NCBI GenBank assembly: GCA_029570205.1
Contig: JAKQSI010000050.1
Coordinates: 3,842-67,841 of the forward strand
DNA from: Candidatus Omnitrophota bacterium
Lineage (GTDB): Bacteria > Hinthialibacterota > Hinthialibacteria > Hinthialibacterales > JAKPRU01
Direction of reading: 5' to 3'
DNA length: 64,000 bases
This document shows, piece by piece, positions 17,564 to 28,922 of this stretch. The notes under the pieces are model-generated. The model ran no database searches, was not told the origin of the DNA, and saw only the letters and a program-made list of their open reading frames with translations. The translations under genes were made by a program, and so were the position numbers. Position 1 is the first letter of the stretch. Each line of letters starts with the position of its first letter.

Positions 17564-19417
17564 TTATCCCGCATTACCTGCTGGGGATGGTTTGTAATAG
17601 TCCTGAATTGCCTTGACGGTTAATGCGCCTTCCATGCAGGAGCGGATCCCATGGACAGCCGCCTCTGCTGCTGCGACGGTGGTGATATAGGGGATGTTGG
17701 ATTCGACGGCGCACCGGCGCAGCGCTTTCTCATCGTAAGCCGAATCGGCATCCGAAGGCGTGTTAATCACCAGTCCGACACGGCCTTCCTTCATCAGGTC
17801 GACCAGATTGGGCCGTCCCTCGTGAACCTTGAATGTATGGGAGCACGGGATTTTGTTCTTACGGAGAAACGCTGCCGTGCCTGTGGTGGCCACGATCTCA
17901 AAGCCCATCTCGTGCAGTGCGCGGGAAACCGGAGCGATGCTCTGTTTGTGACGGTCCTGGACGCTCACAATGATCTGGATTTTTCGGTCCGTATGGCTGG
18001 GGATGGGCAGGGTCATGCCTGCCCCCATTTCCGCTTTGGCGTACGCCGGGCCGAATGCGGAGTCGATCCCCATCACTTCCCCTGTGGAGCGCATTTCCGG
18101 TCCCAGGAGAGGATCGACGTTGGGGAATTTCACAAAAGGTAGAACCGCTTCTTTAACCGCGAAATGCTTGATCTGAAAGCGTTCGCCCAATTTGAATTCC
18201 GCCAACGGTCTGCCGACCATAACCAGAGCGGCGATCTTCGCCAGCGGAATCCCGGTTGCCTTGCTGACATAGGGAACCGTGCGGGAGGCCCGCGGATTCA
18301 CCTCCAGCACGAAGACCTCTTCTTTGCCGCCGTGGCGTGAAACCGCAAATTGGATGTTAATCAGACCTTTCACCTGCAATCGGAGCGTCAGCTGAACTGT
18401 CTGGCGACAGATCTCGTCCACGGTCTCTTTCTTCAACGTTCGCGGAGGAATGATGCAGGCGCTGTCGCCCGAATGGATCCCTGCAAACTCGATATGCTCC
18501 ATGACTCCGCCGATATAGACATCCTTCCCGTCGGACACCGCGTCAACGTCCAGTTCGATGGCGTTTTCAAGATACTTATCAATCAGGATCGGGCGGTCAG
18601 GGGAAGCATCCACGGCCTGAGCGATGTAGGACTCAAGCGTATCGGGACCGTACACGATCACCATGGCTCGTCCGCCGAGGACAAAAGAGGGCCGCACGAG
18701 AACGGGGTAAGTCAGTCGTTCCGCGATTTCACGGGCCTCCTCGTAAGAAGTGGCGGTTCCGTTCGGCGGCTGTTTGATCCCGAGATCGTTAATCAGGGCG
18801 GAGAATCGTCGTCGATCTTCGGCGATGTCGATACTGTCCGGGCTGGTTCCAAGGATGCGAACGCCTGCCTCCTCAAGCGAGATGGCCAGTTTCAGCGGTG
18901 TCTGACCGCCGAACTGGACGATCACACCCATGGGCTTCTCGGCGTGAATGATATGGAGGACATCCTCGAGCGTAAGCGGCTCGAAATAGAGCCGATCCGC
19001 CGTATCGTAATCCGTGGAGACCGTTTCGGGATTGGAATTGACCATGATGGTCTCATACCCTGCCTCCCGAAGCGCGAACACCGCGTGGCAGCAGCAATAG
19101 TCAAATTCGATCCCCTGGCCGATTCGGTTCGGGCCGCCGCCAAGGATCACGATCTTATCGCGCTCGCAGGGCCGAATTTCGCTTTCCTGTTCGTAAGTTG
19201 AGTAGTGATAAGGGGTATAGGCCTCGAATTCGGCGGCGCAGGTGTCCACCGTTTTGTAGACAGGCAGAATTCCCCAGGATTCACGCAGGGCACGAACGTC
19301 CGATTCGCTCACTCCCCACATCACGGCAAGTTGACGGTCGGAGAACCCCATCTCCTTCGCCTCCCGAAGCAAGAGACTCTGTTCTGTCTCCTTATGGAAG
19401 TCCGTAATGACACTCAT
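17564..19417 (-). CDS. carB: Carbamoyl-phosphate synthase large subunit, C-terminal half (split carB)
   Basis: A 617-residue polypeptide that begins inside the oligomerisation domain ('LLREAKEMGFSDRQLAVMWG', then 'PVYKTVDTCAAEFEAYTPYHYSTYE'). It continues through the second ATP-grasp domain ('LGGGPNRIGQGIEFDYCC', 'VLVRPSFVLGGRAM') and ends with the MGS allosteric domain ('ATTGTAAFLRKNKIP'). In most bacteria this is fused to the N-half. Here it has its own ATG with CGGAG just upstream, 28 bases after the N-half. Both halves are intact, so this is a natural split and not decay. carA is not in the window. Confidence 0.93.
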   Translation of the reverse strand: MSVITDFHKETEQSLLLREAKEMGFSDRQLAVMWGVSESDVRALRESWGILPVYKTVDTCAAEFEAYTPYHYSTYEQESEIRPCERDKIVILGGGPNRIGQGIEFDYCCCHAVFALREAGYETIMVNSNPETVSTDYDTADRLYFEPLTLEDVLHIIHAEKPMGVIVQFGGQTPLKLAISLEEAGVRILGTSPDSIDIAEDRRRFSALINDLGIKQPPNGTATSYEEAREIAERLTYPVLVRPSFVLGGRAMVIVYGPDTLESYIAQAVDASPDRPILIDKYLENAIELDVDAVSDGKDVYIGGVMEHIEFAGIHSGDSACIIPPRTLKKETVDEICRQTVQLTLRLQVKGLINIQFAVSRHGGKEEVFVLEVNPRASRTVPYVSKATGIPLAKIAALVMVGRPLAEFKLGERFQIKHFAVKEAVLPFVKFPNVDPLLGPEMRSTGEVMGIDSAFGPAYAKAEMGAGMTLPIPSHTDRKIQIIVSVQDRHKQSIAPVSRALHEMGFEIVATTGTAAFLRKNKIPCSHTFKVHEGRPNLVDLMKEGRVGLVINTPSDADSAYDEKALRRCAVESNIPYITTVAAAEAAVHGIRSCMEGALTVKAIQDYYKPSPAGNAG

Positions 19418-19445
19418 CTCCGTCTCTGTCTACTGACTTTGCCGC

Positions 19446-20960
19446 TCAGTGTAAAACCTTGCCCAGACCTGCAATCTCGGATCGAAAGGCATCGGCCTGC
19501 CCGATCAATGTGTTTTCCATATCCACAATCTGGCGGATGTTGTCGAGGAACCAGGGGTCGATTCTCGTCAGGTTATAGATCTCTTCCGTAGTGAATCCAA
19601 ATTGATAAGCGTAACGGATATAGAATACCCGTTTGGAATTGGGCTTGCGCAACAAGGTTGTGATCTCCCGTCGAACGCCCTCCGGGTCCGTTGATGGCGG
19701 CAGGGGGAAAGTGAAACGGTCTTTTCCGTCCCGTCCAAGGCCGTATCGGTCGATTTCCAGGGATCGAAGACCCTTCTGGAGAGCTTCCTTAAAGGTCCGC
19801 CCGATGGACATAGCCTCACCGACGGATTTCATTTGAGTGCCGAGGATGTCTTCCGATCCGGGGAATTTTTCGAAGGTCCACCGGGGGATTTTGACGACAC
19901 AATAGTCTATCGTGGGTTCAAACGAGGACGGGGTTTCCCTGGTGATGTCGTTGCGGATTTCGTCCAGGGTATATCCGACAGCGAGTTTGGCGGCAATTTT
20001 GGCGATGGGGAATCCGGTGGCCTTGGAGGCGAGGGCGGAGCTTCGGGAGACACGGGGATTCATCTCGATCACCACCATTTCGCCGTTGTCCGGGTTGATT
20101 GCGAATTGGATATTGGAGCCGCCGGTTTCGACACCGATTTCCCGGATGATCGCGATGGAGGCATCGCGCATGAGTTGATATTCTTTATCGCTGAGGGTTT
20201 GTGCCGGGGCGACGGTGATGCTGTCGCCGGTATGGACACCCATCGGGTCGAAGTTCTCGATGGAGCAGATAATCACGACGTTATCCGCCAGGTCCCGCAT
20301 CACCTCAAGTTCGAACTCCTTCCAGCCCAGAACGGACTGTTCGATCAGGACGCGGTGTACCGGGCTGGCCTGCAAACCCCATTGGACCACACTGCGAAAC
20401 TCCTCGGAGTTGTAAGCCGTGCCCGCTCCCGTGCCGCCCAAGGTGAACGACGGGCGGATGATTGCCGGGAATCCGACTTCCGGGACCAGACGCTCCGCCT
20501 CTTCCAGGCTGGCGGCATAGCCGCTGCGGGGTACGACCAGGCCGATCTTCTCCATGGCCGCCTTGAACTCGTCGCGGTCTTCCGCCTTGCGGATGGCATG
20601 CAGCTTGGCTCCGATCAGCTCCACCCCGAAATCGTCCAGAATCCCTTCCTCCGCGAGTCGCACCGCCGTGTTGAGCGCAGTTTGGCCGCCCAGCGTGGGC
20701 AGAAGGCAATCCGGATGCTCTTTCTCGATGATTTTTGCAACGCTTTCCGGCAGGATAGGTTCGATATAGGTTCGGTTACCCAGCTCCGGGTCGGTCATGA
20801 TGGTTGCGGGATTGCTGTTGACCAGGACTACCTCGAAACCTTCTTCTCGAAGGGCCTTGCATCCTTGGGTCCCTGAATAATCGAATTCGCAGGCCTGACC
20901 GATAATGATCGGGCCGGAACCGATAATCAGAATCTTGTGGATATCCGTTCGACGTGGCAT
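19446..20960 (-). CDS. carB: Carbamoyl-phosphate synthase large subunit, N-terminal half (split carB)
   Basis: A 504-residue polypeptide with the carboxyphosphate ATP-grasp half: '[21 protein letters not shown]', '[14 protein letters not shown]', '[11 protein letters not shown]' and '[18 protein letters not shown]'. It then has the start of the oligomerisation domain, ending after '[16 protein letters not shown]'. It makes carboxyphosphate and carbamate from bicarbonate and ammonia and must dock with the C-half encoded next to it. Split carB genes are known from Aquifex and some archaea at about this position. First gene of the carB-carB-proC operon. Confidence 0.93.
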   Translation of the reverse strand: MPRRTDIHKILIIGSGPIIIGQACEFDYSGTQGCKALREEGFEVVLVNSNPATIMTDPELGNRTYIEPILPESVAKIIEKEHPDCLLPTLGGQTALNTAVRLAEEGILDDFGVELIGAKLHAIRKAEDRDEFKAAMEKIGLVVPRSGYAASLEEAERLVPEVGFPAIIRPSFTLGGTGAGTAYNSEEFRSVVQWGLQASPVHRVLIEQSVLGWKEFELEVMRDLADNVVIICSIENFDPMGVHTGDSITVAPAQTLSDKEYQLMRDASIAIIREIGVETGGSNIQFAINPDNGEMVVIEMNPRVSRSSALASKATGFPIAKIAAKLAVGYTLDEIRNDITRETPSSFEPTIDYCVVKIPRWTFEKFPGSEDILGTQMKSVGEAMSIGRTFKEALQKGLRSLEIDRYGLGRDGKDRFTFPLPPSTDPEGVRREITTLLRKPNSKRVFYIRYAYQFGFTTEEIYNLTRIDPWFLDNIRQIVDMENTLIGQADAFRSEIAGLGKVLH

Positions 20961-21163
20961 TCTGCCTTTTTGGCGCAGATTCGTGCATTCTGCAACAGTC
21001 AGTCATGTTAAAAGCTGTATAATCTTACGTCAAAACGCTTTTCTCGCCAAGCGGCGGTAGGTATCTTGAAAATAACCGGTTGATAAATAAGGGGTTAGAA
21101 AAACAGGGCAATCGGGATATCAATAGTTTTTTACCGGATTCGAGCGCGAGCAGGCCGAGCATC

Positions 21164-21679
21164 TCAAAGAAGGATAGGAGTTGCAAGGATCGTATCGCCC
21201 AGTTCCAGCAGAAGGCAACTTTGAGTTCCATCCTGATTTGCCGCAACACTGCCCGGATTCACCAGGAATATCTTGTTCACCCATTCGGTGCGTGGTTCAT
21301 GGGAGTGCCCGTAGATCAGGATGTCCACATTCCCCAGACGGGCAAGGACACGTTGTTCCAGTCCCGCGCAAGGTCCCCAGCCATGGGTCAGCCCGATTCT
21401 CCGGCCTGCTACTTCGAATTCCGTCACGGCGGGAAGCAGGGAACAGAGATGCTCATCATCCATATTCCCGCGCACGGCTCTCATTTCCTTCAAGCCGTCC
21501 AACTGCTCAAACACCGAGTGAGAAGTAAAATCGCCGGTGTGGATAATCAAATCCACTCCCTGAATGACTTCCAGGAGACGACGGGGCAGGCGGCTTGCAC
21601 GTTCAGGAACGTGCGTATCGCCCAGAACACAGATCCGAATGGTCTTTTGGGATTTGTCGCCCTTCAGTTCATCAGCCAC
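21164..21679 (-). CDS. YfcE/MJ0936-type metallophosphoesterase
   Basis: A 171-residue cytosolic enzyme with the full set of calcineurin-like metal ligands: 'CVLGDTHV' (D, H), 'IIHTGDF' (D), 'VRGNMD' (N), 'GLTHGWG' (H) and 'YGHSHEPR' (H, H). Family members are manganese- or nickel-dependent phosphodiesterases with unclear natural substrates. The start codon is GTG at 21679 with AAGGGA upstream. It follows the next unknown gene by 15 bases, so the two form an operon. Confidence 0.88.
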   Translation of the reverse strand: MADELKGDKSQKTIRICVLGDTHVPERASRLPRRLLEVIQGVDLIIHTGDFTSHSVFEQLDGLKEMRAVRGNMDDEHLCSLLPAVTEFEVAGRRIGLTHGWGPCAGLEQRVLARLGNVDILIYGHSHEPRTEWVNKIFLVNPGSVAANQDGTQSCLLLELGDTILATPILL

Positions 21680-21694
21680 AGAGTAATTTCCCTT

Positions 21695-22186
21695 TCAAGG
21701 AACTTGAATCTCCGGAAACTTGACGATACACCGATAGCCCATCGCCTGAGCCGCCTCAGTCTGCGGAATGCCGTGGGCGGCGCAATCCCACACGAACGGG
21801 CCGTCGATTAAGACCGCCGTATTCCCGTTTCGATTCTTCACCCGGACCACGAGTCGGCCCGTGTATGTGCTGCATCCCGATTCGACATCAAGAAGCGACA
21901 CACTGTCAATGCTCCACCCGCCTTCCACTGGATTGGCTGTGTGCTTCTCCAGGGATTCCATAAGGCAGGCGAGGATGCGGTATACCTTGCTCATCGGGCC
22001 GGATGCCTCGATGACCCCAATGCCGACTTGTTTGAAGTGATTCTCCGCCTGCTCCCAATTCGAAACCCTGTCCAATCCTTCCTGCAGGATTTGCAGGTCT
22101 TTTCTCAAGGATGTGGATAGGGTTCCGGCGGCGTTCAGGCGGTCCAGCCCGGCCCGGAATGCATCGGCGGTGATTTTTTCGACCAT
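21695..22186 (-). CDS. Unknown protein (163 aa), first gene of the phosphoesterase operon
   Basis: No family recognised. The first ~75 residues are predicted helical and include 'LRKDLQILQEGLDRVSNWEQAENHFKQ', given here in two parts across residues 27-53. The second half is beta-rich with 'TGRLVVRVKNRNGNTAVLI' and a closing 'GYRCIVKFPEI'. No signal peptide or membrane segment. A strong GAGGAG ribosome binding site precedes the ATG, so it is very likely expressed. It is co-transcribed with the phosphoesterase. Confidence 0.7.
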   Translation of the reverse strand: MVEKITADAFRAGLDRLNAAGTLSTSLRKDLQILQEGLDRVSNWEQAENHFKQVGIGVIEASGPMSKVYRILACLMESLEKHTANPVEGGWSIDSVSLLDVESGCSTYTGRLVVRVKNRNGNTAVLIDGPFVWDCAAHGIPQTEAAQAMGYRCIVKFPEIQVP

Positions 22187-22299
22187 GGCAAATCTCCTCT
22201 TGATATTTTTCAGTATAAGTGAAATTTCCTACTTGCCAAGCGCGCAAGAAATCCTATCATTATACAGGGCTGTCATCCCTGGCGATCAGGAGCGATTCC

Positions 22300-22836
22300 A
22301 TGGAGACCAAAATCGGTTCCGCCACATTGGAGTTGGTGCAAGGAGATATCACCGAACAGACCACAGACGCCATTGTGAATGCGGCGAACAACGGGCTGAC
22401 AGGCGGCGGCGGTGTGGATGGGGCGATTCATCGGGCCGGTGGTCCCGTCATTCTCGAAGAGTGCAAGAAGCTGCACGGGTGTGCGACCGGGGATGCGAAA
22501 ATCACAACCGGCGGGAATCTCAAGGCGCGTCATGTCATTCACACGGTCGGGCCTGTCTTTCACGGTGGGGATCGCGGCGAGCCGGAGGCTCTGGCCCGCT
22601 GCTATCGCCGGAGTCTGGAAGTTGCGCGGGAGAACGGGATCAGGACGATAGCGTTCCCCTCAATCAGCACGGGGGTGTACGGTTATCCGGTCGGCCAGGC
22701 GGCACGGATCGCGCTGAATACGGTTAGAGGGGAACTGGCACAGCATGGCGAAATTGATCTGGTGCGCTTCGTCCTCTTCGACCGCCATACGTTCGATATC
22801 TACGCCAGTACGCTGCAGGAGTTTGACGGGGTGTGA
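22300..22836 (+). CDS. Macrodomain protein (O-acetyl-ADP-ribose deacetylase / MacroD type)
   Basis: A 178-residue single-domain protein. ADP-ribose-binding loops: 'GDITEQTTDAIVNAANNGL' with 'GGGGVDGAIHRAGG', and the phosphate loop 'FPSISTGVYGYP'. The Asn-Asn-Gly and Gly-rich catalytic loop are those of active MacroD/YmdB enzymes, which remove O-acetyl-ADP-ribose or mono-ADP-ribose. The ATG at 22300 has AGGAGC upstream; an in-frame extension to 22219 lacks homology. It is divergent from the unknown 163-residue gene. No toxin, sirtuin or DarT-type partner is adjacent. Confidence 0.93.
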   Translation: METKIGSATLELVQGDITEQTTDAIVNAANNGLTGGGGVDGAIHRAGGPVILEECKKLHGCATGDAKITTGGNLKARHVIHTVGPVFHGGDRGEPEALARCYRRSLEVARENGIRTIAFPSISTGVYGYPVGQAARIALNTVRGELAQHGEIDLVRFVLFDRHTFDIYASTLQEFDGV

Positions 22837-22950
22837 GAGGAGTCGTTCTATCAGCTCGATCGCAGTGGGTATTTTACACCCAAGTCGGCGGAATCAACTA
22901 TGTAGAGCGCATCTGTGATACCACTCCTTAGGAAGGTATAACCAGACAAC

Positions 22951-24204
22951 ATGGGTATTCGTCATGGAATGCGACATAGACTTCTGATTGTGGGTACCGG
23001 ACTTGTAGGGATTCTGGTTATTTCTCTTCTGATGTTACAAGAGGTTCCGAAATGGGGGTTATATTTCCTTTCCGGATGCCCTTGGCAACCGGGTGCGCCA
23101 TTCCCCTCTTATCTCTATATTGCTGAAGAAGGCCGGCAATCTATAAGACAGACAAGGACTGTCGTCGCGCTTGAACATGGAACGGAGTTCATTCGGACCT
23201 ACTACGATCAGCGAATCCTCCTCCTTTATGAGTGTCGCTTGGGAGACTTCGCCGAGCAGAATCCGGGAAACATGAATTTCGTCTTGATACGTATGGACGA
23301 CCCGCGAACCGAACAGAGATTCGCTATTGCCCCGCGTTCGGCACTTCCCCATTCCCTTTTGCATGTCCCCGAAAAGGGACTATACCAAACGGCCATTGAT
23401 TTGGAGGATACGGAACGTCGATGTTGTTTGGGTGTCAGTCTATCGACATTTCAGCAGGAAATGCTCAATTGGGATCTTTATAAATACTCGATTGTATCTG
23501 GAACATACGGTCCTGGTGTTCAGGATCCTGACATCCTATTCCTCCTTCTGGATAACAACGACCATGTTTATAGCGGCCTTAGTCGTCGCAAGGTGGACTG
23601 GCAGCTCCCGGCTTCACTGATCGCGCCTGCTTCCCCAGAAAAATCCGGTCCAAGGGACGTGATCACAGTCCACTTGGACAATCAAACCATGCGGGTGATC
23701 AATTCGGACAGGTTGCGCGAACGAAACAGTAGCAAGGGGAAAGTATCGACGCTTTACCTCAACATAAAGCAGTCCGGTGAATGGCGAGAAGTTACTTTTG
23801 ATGGCGACCTCACGGGAGTTCGATCCTTTGGCCCATGGATTGTCGGCTATGTTTCCTATTTCGAGCAGAAAGAGAGTCCCGGGAAAGATCAGCGGCGTCA
23901 AACGCAGGCTGAGACCGGATATCCATTTGATTGGAAAATCATGGACCTGAAGATGTACTTCCCCGGAATCCTTTTTCTCTACGATATTCGCACGGGCAAG
24001 AAATACACTATCGAGACCAACCAGGGCGACAGCGAGATCCTGCTGGTAGAGGAAGATATTGTGTATTACCGTGTGAACGACCGGATACTCAAGGCAAGAA
24101 TCGGCAAGGAGAGCATCGGAGAGCCGGAACTTGTCGTGGAAGGTGAAGTTGTGCCGGATATCCATTGGGCCTTCATGGGGCCGGAGGTGGCCGGGAAGCA
24201 GTAA
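22951..24204 (+). CDS. Unknown membrane-anchored extracytoplasmic protein (417 aa)
   Basis: One N-terminal membrane anchor (about 9-29, 'LLIVGTGLVGILVISLLML'). The remainder is beta-strand rich with many Asp/Arg turns, for example 'LFLYDIRTGKKYTIET' and 'ILLVEEDIVYYRVNDRI', which look like beta-propeller blades. No enzyme motif seen. It stands alone, 114 bases after the macrodomain gene and convergent with ligA. Base composition is slightly more AT-rich than that of its neighbours, which may mean later acquisition. Function unknown. Confidence 0.65.
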   Translation: MGIRHGMRHRLLIVGTGLVGILVISLLMLQEVPKWGLYFLSGCPWQPGAPFPSYLYIAEEGRQSIRQTRTVVALEHGTEFIRTYYDQRILLLYECRLGDFAEQNPGNMNFVLIRMDDPRTEQRFAIAPRSALPHSLLHVPEKGLYQTAIDLEDTERRCCLGVSLSTFQQEMLNWDLYKYSIVSGTYGPGVQDPDILFLLLDNNDHVYSGLSRRKVDWQLPASLIAPASPEKSGPRDVITVHLDNQTMRVINSDRLRERNSSKGKVSTLYLNIKQSGEWREVTFDGDLTGVRSFGPWIVGYVSYFEQKESPGKDQRRQTQAETGYPFDWKIMDLKMYFPGILFLYDIRTGKKYTIETNQGDSEILLVEEDIVYYRVNDRILKARIGKESIGEPELVVEGEVVPDIHWAFMGPEVAGKQ

Positions 24205-24246
24205 TCCTGGCTTCCGGCTTGCGCCGGAATGACGCGACGGTTGAAT

Positions 24247-26355
<2,109 letters not shown>

Positions 26356-26400
26356 AGAAAAGGCGGTAGCTGCGCTACCGCACTCCAAAGTGTCCGGCCT

Positions 26401-28221
26401 CTATCGTGTCGCCGGACCGGATGGGGTTGCATTCTTTTTCAATTTCTCGAGTCTCTTCTGTGCCTCGGAGAGGTATGCCGCCTGCTGCGGTTCATCCGTG
26501 GCAGATTGAATATAATGATCCCAGGCTGCGATGGCTTTGGGGGGATCGAGTTTTTCATAGATCATTGCCAGAAGATAAAGCACTCGCGACTCTTTCGGGT
26601 TCTGCTCCAAAACCGGTTCGATCTGCGCGGCGGCTTTTTGATATTCTCCTCGTTCGTACAGAAGTTGAGCGTAGTTGAAACGAATGAGGGTATCATCCGG
26701 CGCAAGTTGGATGGCCTGCTGGTAGGTGGTTTCGGCTTCGTCCAAGGCTCCGAGCGCTTTGAGGGTATTGGCCAGGTTGTTGCGGGCCTGGCGGTGTTTG
26801 GGGTCGCATTCGATCGCCCGGCGGTAGGATACGGCGGCCTCTTCCAGGTGCCCCTGTTTCTGGCGGAGCAGGCCAAGATTGAAGTGCGCCGAGGCATTCT
26901 GCGGATCGATTTCCAGCAATCGGTGGAAAGCGCTTTCGGCGAGAGCCATTTCCCCGAGATTGGCGTAGGCCACCCCCAAATTATTCAGAGCATCCTTGCG
27001 GTCCGGTTCGGCTTCCAAGGCCCGCAGGTACGACTCGACCGCTTCCGAGTATCGGCTCTGGCGGTCGAGAATCAGCCCCAGGTTGTAATGCGCGACCGCG
27101 TGATCGGGTTTGAGCGCAATCGCCTCTCGCAAGGCTTTCTCCGCTTCCTCATAGCGACCCAGCTGCCCCAAAGCCCTGCCGAGGCCGTTGAACGCCGGTG
27201 CGTAAGTCGGATTGATCTTGATCTCCTCCCGGTACTCGCGAACGGCATCTTCATACTGGTTCTTGGCGAAGTAGAGACTTGCTAAGTTGGCATGGCCCGT
27301 CGGAAAATTCGGGCGCAGGTCAAGGAGCTGCCGATAGGTTGCAATGGCGGCATCCAGGTCCTGCTCGTTGTCGAGAGAGCAACCCAGATTGTACAGGGCA
27401 TCGGAATGGCCCGGTGCGGACTGAAGAGCGGCCTGAAAGGCCACGATGGCCTCGGCATGTCGTCCCAGCCGGCGGTAGCAGTTTCCCAGGTTGTTGTAGG
27501 CATCGGCAAATGAAGGCTCCAGCTGGAGAGCGGCCTCGTATTCGGAGACCGCCTCGGCATACCGACCCTGAACCTCATAGGTAATGCCGAGATTATAGTG
27601 GGTTCCGAAATCGTTCTGATCAATCTCCAAGACCTCTCGGTATTCTTTTTCGGCCTCCTCATACCGTCCGGCCCCGTGAAGAGACAGTGCCAGATTGAAA
27701 TGTCCACGGGGGTTGTCCGGCAAAATGGCGACAGCCTCCCGGAGCTGTTCGATGGCTTCTTCATGCAAACCCTTGCGTTCCAGCACAACTCCCAGGTTAA
27801 GGCGCACGTCGAAAGACTGGGAGTCCAGTTCCAGTGAAATCGCCAATTCCCGCAGGGCCTCATCATCCTGGTCGGCATCCATAAAGGCGCGCGCAAGGTA
27901 AGTGCGGACCTCCGCGCTGTCAGGACAGATTCGGGCAGCGGTGCGATAGGATTCGATTGCCTCGACGAGATTCCCTGTGTTCTGATGTACATACCCCAAC
28001 AGGAGGTACGTCGGAAGATGGTTGGGAGAGGATACCAGGGCGCGGTTCAGGAGATCCACAACCTCTTTTGTATGTTCCTGTTTTTCGTCTTTTTCATACA
28101 AAGCGCGGGCCTGCTGATACAGGTCATCCGCTGAGGTATTATCGGAAGTCCGATCCGAATCCGCGGACGGAATCTGCACGACCAGCATGAGGGAGTAGAG
28201 CAGGCACGCGAGTTTCATCAA
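26401..28221 (-). CDS. Secreted TPR-repeat protein (606 aa)
   Basis: A signal peptide (about 1-20, 'LACLLYSLMLVVQIPSADS') is followed by about fifteen TPR units that cover nearly the whole protein. Each has the W/A/L-G-Y-A-F-A-P pattern (for example 'AHYNLGLILDRQSRYSEAVE' and 'ALNNLGVAYANLGEMALAES'). The repeats form a superhelical scaffold for protein-protein contacts, here in the periplasm or at the outer membrane. No enzymatic domain. The position downstream of the EPS export operon, same strand, allows a role in envelope or polysaccharide assembly, but the gap to the next gene is 166 bases. Confidence 0.85.
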   Translation of the reverse strand: MMKLACLLYSLMLVVQIPSADSDRTSDNTSADDLYQQARALYEKDEKQEHTKEVVDLLNRALVSSPNHLPTYLLLGYVHQNTGNLVEAIESYRTAARICPDSAEVRTYLARAFMDADQDDEALRELAISLELDSQSFDVRLNLGVVLERKGLHEEAIEQLREAVAILPDNPRGHFNLALSLHGAGRYEEAEKEYREVLEIDQNDFGTHYNLGITYEVQGRYAEAVSEYEAALQLEPSFADAYNNLGNCYRRLGRHAEAIVAFQAALQSAPGHSDALYNLGCSLDNEQDLDAAIATYRQLLDLRPNFPTGHANLASLYFAKNQYEDAVREYREEIKINPTYAPAFNGLGRALGQLGRYEEAEKALREAIALKPDHAVAHYNLGLILDRQSRYSEAVESYLRALEAEPDRKDALNNLGVAYANLGEMALAESAFHRLLEIDPQNASAHFNLGLLRQKQGHLEEAAVSYRRAIECDPKHRQARNNLANTLKALGALDEAETTYQQAIQLAPDDTLIRFNYAQLLYERGEYQKAAAQIEPVLEQNPKESRVLYLLAMIYEKLDPPKAIAAWDHYIQSATDEPQQAAYLSEAQKRLEKLKKNATPSGPATR

Positions 28222-28387
28222 GCATTAACTCCCGGCACATCCCGGCCCAGGATGGCGTCCTGGATTACCGGATTCGTCCTGGTTCACCCGGATTATCTAA
28301 TGTCCTTCGCAATTCAGACAAGCCGAACGGCCAGAAAATCGAGAATTCGTGCACGGCTGGGCCTATTCCATCTTCCATGCCGGAACA

Positions 28388-28828
28388 TCAATCATCGCCG
28401 GGCAGGCGACCGGATGTTCTAACGTTTGATCGAAGTTGCGGACCGGGGGGGCGACCTCGCAGGGCATCCTGCGGGGATCGGCTGTCTCGCGACCGGAGAC
28501 GGACAACGTACTGTGACCGGGGCGATCCCTTTCGAGACCATAGGGCCGCGATAAGGAACCCGATCACAATCCCTACCAGGTCTGCAAGAGCATCAGCCGC
28601 TTCCAGGGTTCCCAAGCCCAGGCTGTCGCCCCATTCCTTCCAGATGCCCAGCACGACCACGGCGACAATTCCGAGAACGGCTCCGGCAATGAGTTGCCTG
28701 CGCCGGACAGTCTGCGCTGCACTTATCTGCCAACGTTCCACCTTCGTGTCTGACGCGCGCGAAAAGAGCCACAGCACCATCCCGAAAGCAATCAGCGCCG
28801 ATACGATCAGATGAAATATCTTGTCCAT
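28388..28828 (-). CDS. Small membrane protein, YfiM/VanZ-like
   Basis: 146 residues with three hydrophobic stretches: 'IFHLIVSALIAFGMVLWL', 'LIAGAVLGIVAVVVLGIW' and 'LADLVGIVIGFLIAALW'. The spacing of D-K-x-x-H at the start, W-K-E-W-x-D in the middle and D-A-L-A-D-L-x-G at the end resembles YfiM (DUF2279) and VanZ-like small membrane proteins. A basic, disordered tail follows (about 95-146). Function unknown. It lies 94 bases after the Wzc-type kinase gene on the same strand. Confidence 0.55.
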   Translation of the reverse strand: MDKIFHLIVSALIAFGMVLWLFSRASDTKVERWQISAAQTVRRRQLIAGAVLGIVAVVVLGIWKEWGDSLGLGTLEAADALADLVGIVIGFLIAALWSRKGSPRSQYVVRLRSRDSRSPQDALRGRPPGPQLRSNVRTSGRLPGDD

Positions 28829-28922
28829 ACAGGCTCTCCGGCGGTTCCCCAAGGTTCCTATAACCGTATCACCACACAGCAGGTCGGAGGAAACTTCTTA
28901 CAAAGACTTGAGGGCGTGGCAA

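Noticed and set aside
20776-21006. Minus-strand frame overlapping the start of the carB N-half
   Set aside because: Out-of-frame shadow of a well-supported conserved gene.
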